The translations under genes were made by a program, and so were the position numbers. Shown in pieces: positions 59,710-64,000 of a stretch of DNA of 64,000 nucleotides; the first letter of the stretch is position 1, and each line of letters starts with the position of its first letter. Below the pieces are notes generated by a model, which did no database searches, was not told the origin of the DNA, and saw only the letters and a program-made list of their open reading frames with translations. The DNA is from Cycas panzhihuaensis (lineage: Eukaryota; Cycadophyta), in assembly GCA_023213395.1 (NCBI GenBank), contig CM041465.1, positions 86,063,741 to 86,127,740 of the forward strand. The letters are read 5' to 3'.

Positions 59710-61107
59710 TAGATCTTACCTACACAGTAGTCATACAACTATTCATAAATGAGAAAGAACCATAAAGTTATCCTAAAACTCCTACGTAGACCTATAAGCA
59801 ATCTTAAAGGTAGGACTTCATTTTTTATTATTTTTTTCTTAACTCTCTCGTATTTCAATCTACATATATATTCATTGTCATTAAGCAACCCCATATATTC
59901 AATTTTAAAATAATTTATTGAGAAATAATTACCCAAACCTTTTTCTTAACTGCCCCTTTTCACTTAAAGTTCTAATACTTTAAACCCCCCATTTTTACTT
60001 CTTTTTTCTCTAAATTGAATAGATGGATAAATGCATCCTTATGTGGTAATCCTATGTTTAAAATTTCATCAAAATTCATTAAGAATTCATTAAGTTATGA
60101 GCCAATCAACATGATAGACCTGCACAGATAATGCACGTAGAAATGGCAATTTTTTTTAGTAAAAATTATTTGATTTGAAGTTTTAATATTATGAAATCAT
60201 ATTAAATTACTTTTAATTCAATTTTGGAGGTTATAAAGCCCTTTAACATAGTTGTATAGAGTAATTCAACATGATTAAGTCTAAACAGAAAGAGGCTTAA
60301 GGTCAATTTAAAGGAGCCTCTTCAAAACTTTGACACTTATTTGCATAATTTTGCCCATATCTTTTCACTGGATTATTATACTAGAGTGTTATCTATTTTG
60401 TTGGATTCCTTGCTTTAATGTGGTTGAAATAGGTGGTTATATGACTATCTTTGTTAAAGATTTGACACACTTATTATAAGTCAAATTTAGTGAAGAGAAA
60501 TTTCAATAATTTTTAACATATGGCATCTTCGACATTCAGGCATTAAAACTTAGTGACTCAGAGTTTGATTTTAGCAGTGTTTTTTTTTTAATCTGTGTAT
60601 TTTTTCATGACCTACACTTCTATATTAGTAGTTTTTTTTATAAAATATAAAATTTTATGTAAAAGTCTCTTATATTAGCTTAAGGCTAGGTTTTATGTCA
60701 TGGGATACTTTAATTTGTACTTTCTTATATTGCTATTGAGGTTGTTTAGACTTTGATTAATATGCCATTTCTCTTGAGGCCATAGTATTATTCCGGTAGT
60801 CAAATCTTTAAAAAAATTAAAAAAAAACCATCATAATGATATGGCCCTGGACTCTAATTAAGACCAAAATTCTTGATTTTAGTCTTTATGGTTGTGTACC
60901 TTTAATGACTAGAATACAACTTTATTTGCATATGTTAATGAGATCAACCTAAAAATTGAGTATGAGAAGATTTGTTAAAGTTCTTTTCATTTGGAAAATG
61001 GCCTTATGTAGTGGGTATGTACATGGAAATCTGAATAATACATGGCCTATTGGAATGGTTTCATTTGTGTTCTTTGATAATATATTAATGAAGTGCTTCT
61101 TACAAAG
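59710..61107 (+). other. Element leader without recognised gene
   Basis: AT-rich sequence following the primer site at 59698. No frame over about 65 codons and no domain. Probably the leader of the element that holds 61108-61541. Confidence 0.4.
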
Positions 61108-61541
61108 AAGTAGAGGCTAAGCAAGAAGAACAACCCTCTATTGATCATGTTAATAATTTAGGGACTCTATTTAAAGAGGATACCGAGGTGATTACATCAC
61201 CTACTTTTCTAGCAAATATTGAATCCAACTATGCAAAGGTTAGTAGTAGATGTGAGGACTCAAGTAGAGATAATAATGCTTAACTTAATGATATTGAGCA
61301 AACTAATGATAACATTCACAAGATTATGACCAAGCAGGTAGACCTTAAAGCCTTTAGTTTATCACCAACATTAGATGAAGATTCTCTTTTAGATAAATAC
61401 GAGAGCCTTCCATCCATTGGAACCATTGAGGCTCCTTTTATAATTGCATATGTAGAGCGGGAGGATAACGACATTACATTATGCATGGACACTAAACATA
61501 AGGAAAAATTGCTTGATGGTAGGGACCATTCTCCCTCATAA
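61108..61541 (+). pseudogene. Unidentified coding-like stretch
   Basis: One plus-strand frame of about 145 codons with a single stop (near 61282). It reads EAKQEEQPSIDHVNNLGTL, then TKQVDLKAFSLSPTLDEDSL, IGTIEAPFIIAYVERED and closes with KEKLLDGRDHSPS. It is acidic, has no hydrophobic signal and no motif I recognise. The open stretch is far longer than expected in this composition. It may be a gag or accessory frame of the surrounding element. Confidence 0.45.
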
Positions 61542-62643
61542 ATTTCCCTTATCAAATAGAACCTATAGGCTTTAAAGTAAGATAGGAGCCTAAATTTCAC
61601 ATAGAAAACTCATCAACATATATTTGGGGCCTACATTGGGATTACCAAATCTATGTATCATCATTTTACTATACTTTGGGACCACATCCTTTTAATATGC
61701 ATTCTTATTCTTGTAGGAAAGTGTACAAGTATCATTACTCTCCTCTACTAAAGGGTATAATAATAATTTCCACATATCAATACAAAGATGATATATCTAC
61801 TTTTGATATCTTAATAGTAGCAAGTGGTAGCTATATCAAATTCTAATGGTTGAGGGCAACCATCTCATAAAAGGGAAGGGAACGTTATGGTTCCCATAAC
61901 TTAAGAATAGTTTAGACTAGTAGGTCAATGTTATAGGTTTAACACTAGTAACATCTCATGGGGTTATACTATGTTTAAGAGTGCCTTAGCATAAGGGTTA
62001 ATAATAATGTGTTAATTAGTGTAAGTAATGTAGTTAATGTTAAGATTAAGGGTAATTTGTTTATGAAGTAATATATATAAGAGGGTGCATTTATGCATAA
62101 AATATATACACTAATTCATCAATTGATTACCTTTAATCCTAACACTAATTAAATTACTTGCACTAATTACTACATCATTATTAACTCTTATATTAATGCA
62201 CTCTTAAACATAGTTTAACCTTATGAGATGCTACTAAAACTAACCTTATAATATTAACCTACTAGTCTAAACTATCCCTAGGTTGTTAGGACCATAACAT
62301 TCCCTTTCTCTTTAAGAGATGATTGCTCTCAACCATTAGAATTTAATGCAACTACCTCTTACTACCGAGATGTCAAAAGTAGATGCATTATATTTGAGTC
62401 AATATGTAGAAATTACTATTATACCCTTTAATAGAGGAAAATAATGATGCTTGTACACTTTTCTTCATGAATAGGAATGTACGTCAAAAGGATTTAGTCC
62501 CAAAGTATAGTAAAATGATGATACATAAACTTAGTAACTCTAATGTGGGCCCCAAATACATGTTGATGAGTTTCCTATCTAAAAGTTTTAACTCCCTTCT
62601 TACTTTAAAGCCTATAGGTTCTGTTTGATAAGGGAAATTTATG
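61537..62643. repeat. 1.1 kb near-palindromic inverted repeat (foldback element)
   Basis: The left arm starts CATAAATTTCCCTTATCAAA and the right arm ends in its reverse complement (TTTGATAAGGGAAATTTATG). The arms, each about 540 bp, pair to the centre near 62090 (TTTATGCATAAA), with scattered mismatches. The right arm carries GGGCCCCAAATACATGTTGA against TCAACATATATTTGGGGCCT in the left. Such a structure is a foldback or long MITE-like element; no coding capacity. A target duplication was not recognised. Confidence 0.85.
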
Positions 62644-62645
62644 GG

Positions 62646-62739
62646 GTCAATATTTAATCTACATTTGTTTCCTTAGTTTTCATTAGGTTTTATGTACATA
62701 TTTGTAAATATTGAGGTAAGAGATACCAGGTTTACTATA
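62646..62739 (+). repeat. LTR-end fragment matching 58370-58449
   Basis: TTTCCTTAGTTTTCATTAGG and ATATTGAGGTAAGAGATACC align with the end of the 57920 LTR. It starts right at the edge of the inverted repeat, so the front of this LTR is missing. Confidence 0.65.
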
Positions 62740-62765
62740 CATCCTTACACTCAATGAAATGTGAA

Positions 62766-62933
62766 AGGTTGAGCACTAGAGTGAACTGGTAGGTATTTAC
62801 CCTACAATGTTGGAAGTCCCAAGTTCAACCCTCATAAGGGGGGTTATAAGGGAGAACTAGATGAAAGGGCAATAAATCTTAATAAATATAGATTTGATTC
62901 TGTTTGCTTGGTACATACCATTAAAAAAAAAAA
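62766..62933 (+). mobile_element. tRNA-derived SINE-like element
   Basis: A box-like GTGAACTGGTAGG (about 62780-62792) and B box-like AAGTTCAACCC (62821-62831) stand about 30 bases apart, as in the Pol III promoter of tRNA-derived SINEs. A non-tRNA body follows, ending in A11 (62923-62933). Flanks TGTGAAA (before and after) may be target copies. The family is not known to me. Confidence 0.55.
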
Positions 62934-63120
62934 GTGTGTGAAATAAGCATTGACCTCACAATAGGATATTTTACATTCATAAATATAAATAATTATATCA
63001 AAGATATATTATCATAGTGTGTTAAATTTGGGTCTTTATAATACATGTGTATACACACACATAAATGATGGCTTTTATATCTAAATTTGATTTAATAATT
63101 TACACATAGTAGAATCGTTT
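62934..63120. other. AT-rich spacer
   Basis: No gene. A short TGTG/CACAC stretch near 63045-63062 (ACATGTGTATACACACAC) is locally palindromic. Confidence 0.4.
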
Positions 63121-63129
63121 TTTTTTAAT

Positions 63130-63720
63130 TTCATCAAACCGAGAGTGTACTTGATTAAATATAAGAGGTTAGTGTGGATGGTTGATAGACATTATATAGC
63201 GTAGCTTAATATGATTAAATATTAAAGGTTTGCGTAGAAGGTTAAACAGATACTACTTAAAGAAGGTTAATATGGTTTGTTAAATATGAAAATTTATGAT
63301 GGTAGTCTATGCAAGTATGATCTCATATACATTATATAGATGCTTTTGATGATGTCAAATAATAGCATATATCGATAGTAAAAAAATATCATATCAACAC
63401 TCTCTTAATCATTGCATTATAAGTAAGTTTAGTTTAATCATCTATATGTAATGGAATTCTTTATTTCCTTTTTTTTTCATTTTAATTTTTTAATCTATAT
63501 ATTAGAAATGTGGTTGGTTAAATATGAAAGGTTAGCATAAAAAGTTTTATAATTACTATCAAGTTAGGCTAATATAATTAGTTACATATAAAAGGTTGTT
63601 ATGGAAGAGTTTTCAAGTTGATTAAATATTAAAGGTTAGTGTGGAAGTGTAAATAAGTAATATTAATTATAAGTTAATATGGTTGGTTAAATATAAAAGG
63701 TCACTTGTAGAAGATTGCAT
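63130..63720. repeat. Degenerate tandem repeat, units of about 45-65 bp
   Basis: The block (G)GTTAAATATxAAAGGTTAGTGTGGAxGxT recurs at about 63150, 63210, 63275, 63515, 63575, 63620 and 63685 with substitutions and unequal spacers. No coding frame. It looks like an old minisatellite. Confidence 0.6.
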
Positions 63721-63820
63721 ACATATTAGTGTAAGTTATCTATGGATGGATCATTTTGATGATGCCATGGAATGATGATTATTTTTAGATATATAACATA
63801 TACGTATACACACATAGACA

Positions 63821-63992
<172 letters not shown>

Positions 63993-64000
63993 TATTAATA

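Overview
This is plant nuclear DNA. It is an intergenic block made almost wholly of LTR retrotransposons nested inside one another, with no intact host gene. The plant assignment rests on four things: Copia and Ty3 elements primed by initiator-Met tRNA sites, a Tat/Ogre-type Ty3 element with a plant-style archaeal-type RNase H, a plant-mobile-domain-like antisense reading frame, and a captured BRCT-gene fragment of plant type. No rRNA, tRNA, CRISPR array or bacterial operon structure was seen. Species cannot be given. Most of the window is AT-rich and its dead reading frames are broken mainly by Trp, Gln and Arg codons turned into stops (C-to-T or G-to-A), as expected of long-methylated DNA. 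One 16 kb island (18.6-34.8 kb) is GC-rich and still full of CG.

Layout, left half. A very old Tat/Ogre-like Ty3 element (here 'D') runs from the left edge to about 37.5 kb in three pieces: 1-3905, 13587-17469 and 36012-37450. Its gag is split by a short LTR element 'B' (3906-13586, target duplication TTTGT/TTTAT). The left LTR of B is itself split by Copia element 'A' (4268-11381, perfect duplication TATTT). The RNase H region of D is split by a minus-strand short LTR element 'C' (17470-36011, TTTAT/TTCAT). C in turn holds the GC-rich giant 'F' (18637-34768, perfect duplication GTAAT, LTRs about 2.5 kb). F has gag, protease, RT, RNase H and integrase on the plus strand. After these come an antisense, apparently spliced, plant-mobile-domain-like gene and then a separate intact 140-residue archaeal-type RNase H.

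Layout, right half. A Tat-type LTR fragment 'E' (38497-39840) abuts a 600 bp (TA)n array. Next is a Ty3 chromovirus-like element 'H' whose gag start lies inverted between two (TA)n arrays (40446-41880); the rest continues on the plus strand to 57.75 kb. H is split by Copia 'I' (44179-52192, sister to A) and by minus-strand element 'G' (53147-57044), which carries about 0.6-1.3 kb of a host BRCT-domain gene. From 57.9 kb come a PPT-LTR-PBS junction, several more LTR/PBS remnants, an unidentified coding-like stretch, a 1.1 kb near-palindrome, a SINE-like element, a degenerate tandem repeat and a terminal (TA)n array.

Order of events inferred from nesting: D, then B and C, then A (into B) and F (into C); H, then G and I. 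F looks youngest by composition, yet its genes are broken by small indels rather than transitions, which raises the question of consensus errors there. The most interesting items are the antisense spliced gene and displaced RNase H in F, the host BRCT gene captured in G, the inversion in H bounded by (TA)n arrays, stop codons shared by the two Copia copies, and the 1.1 kb hairpin.
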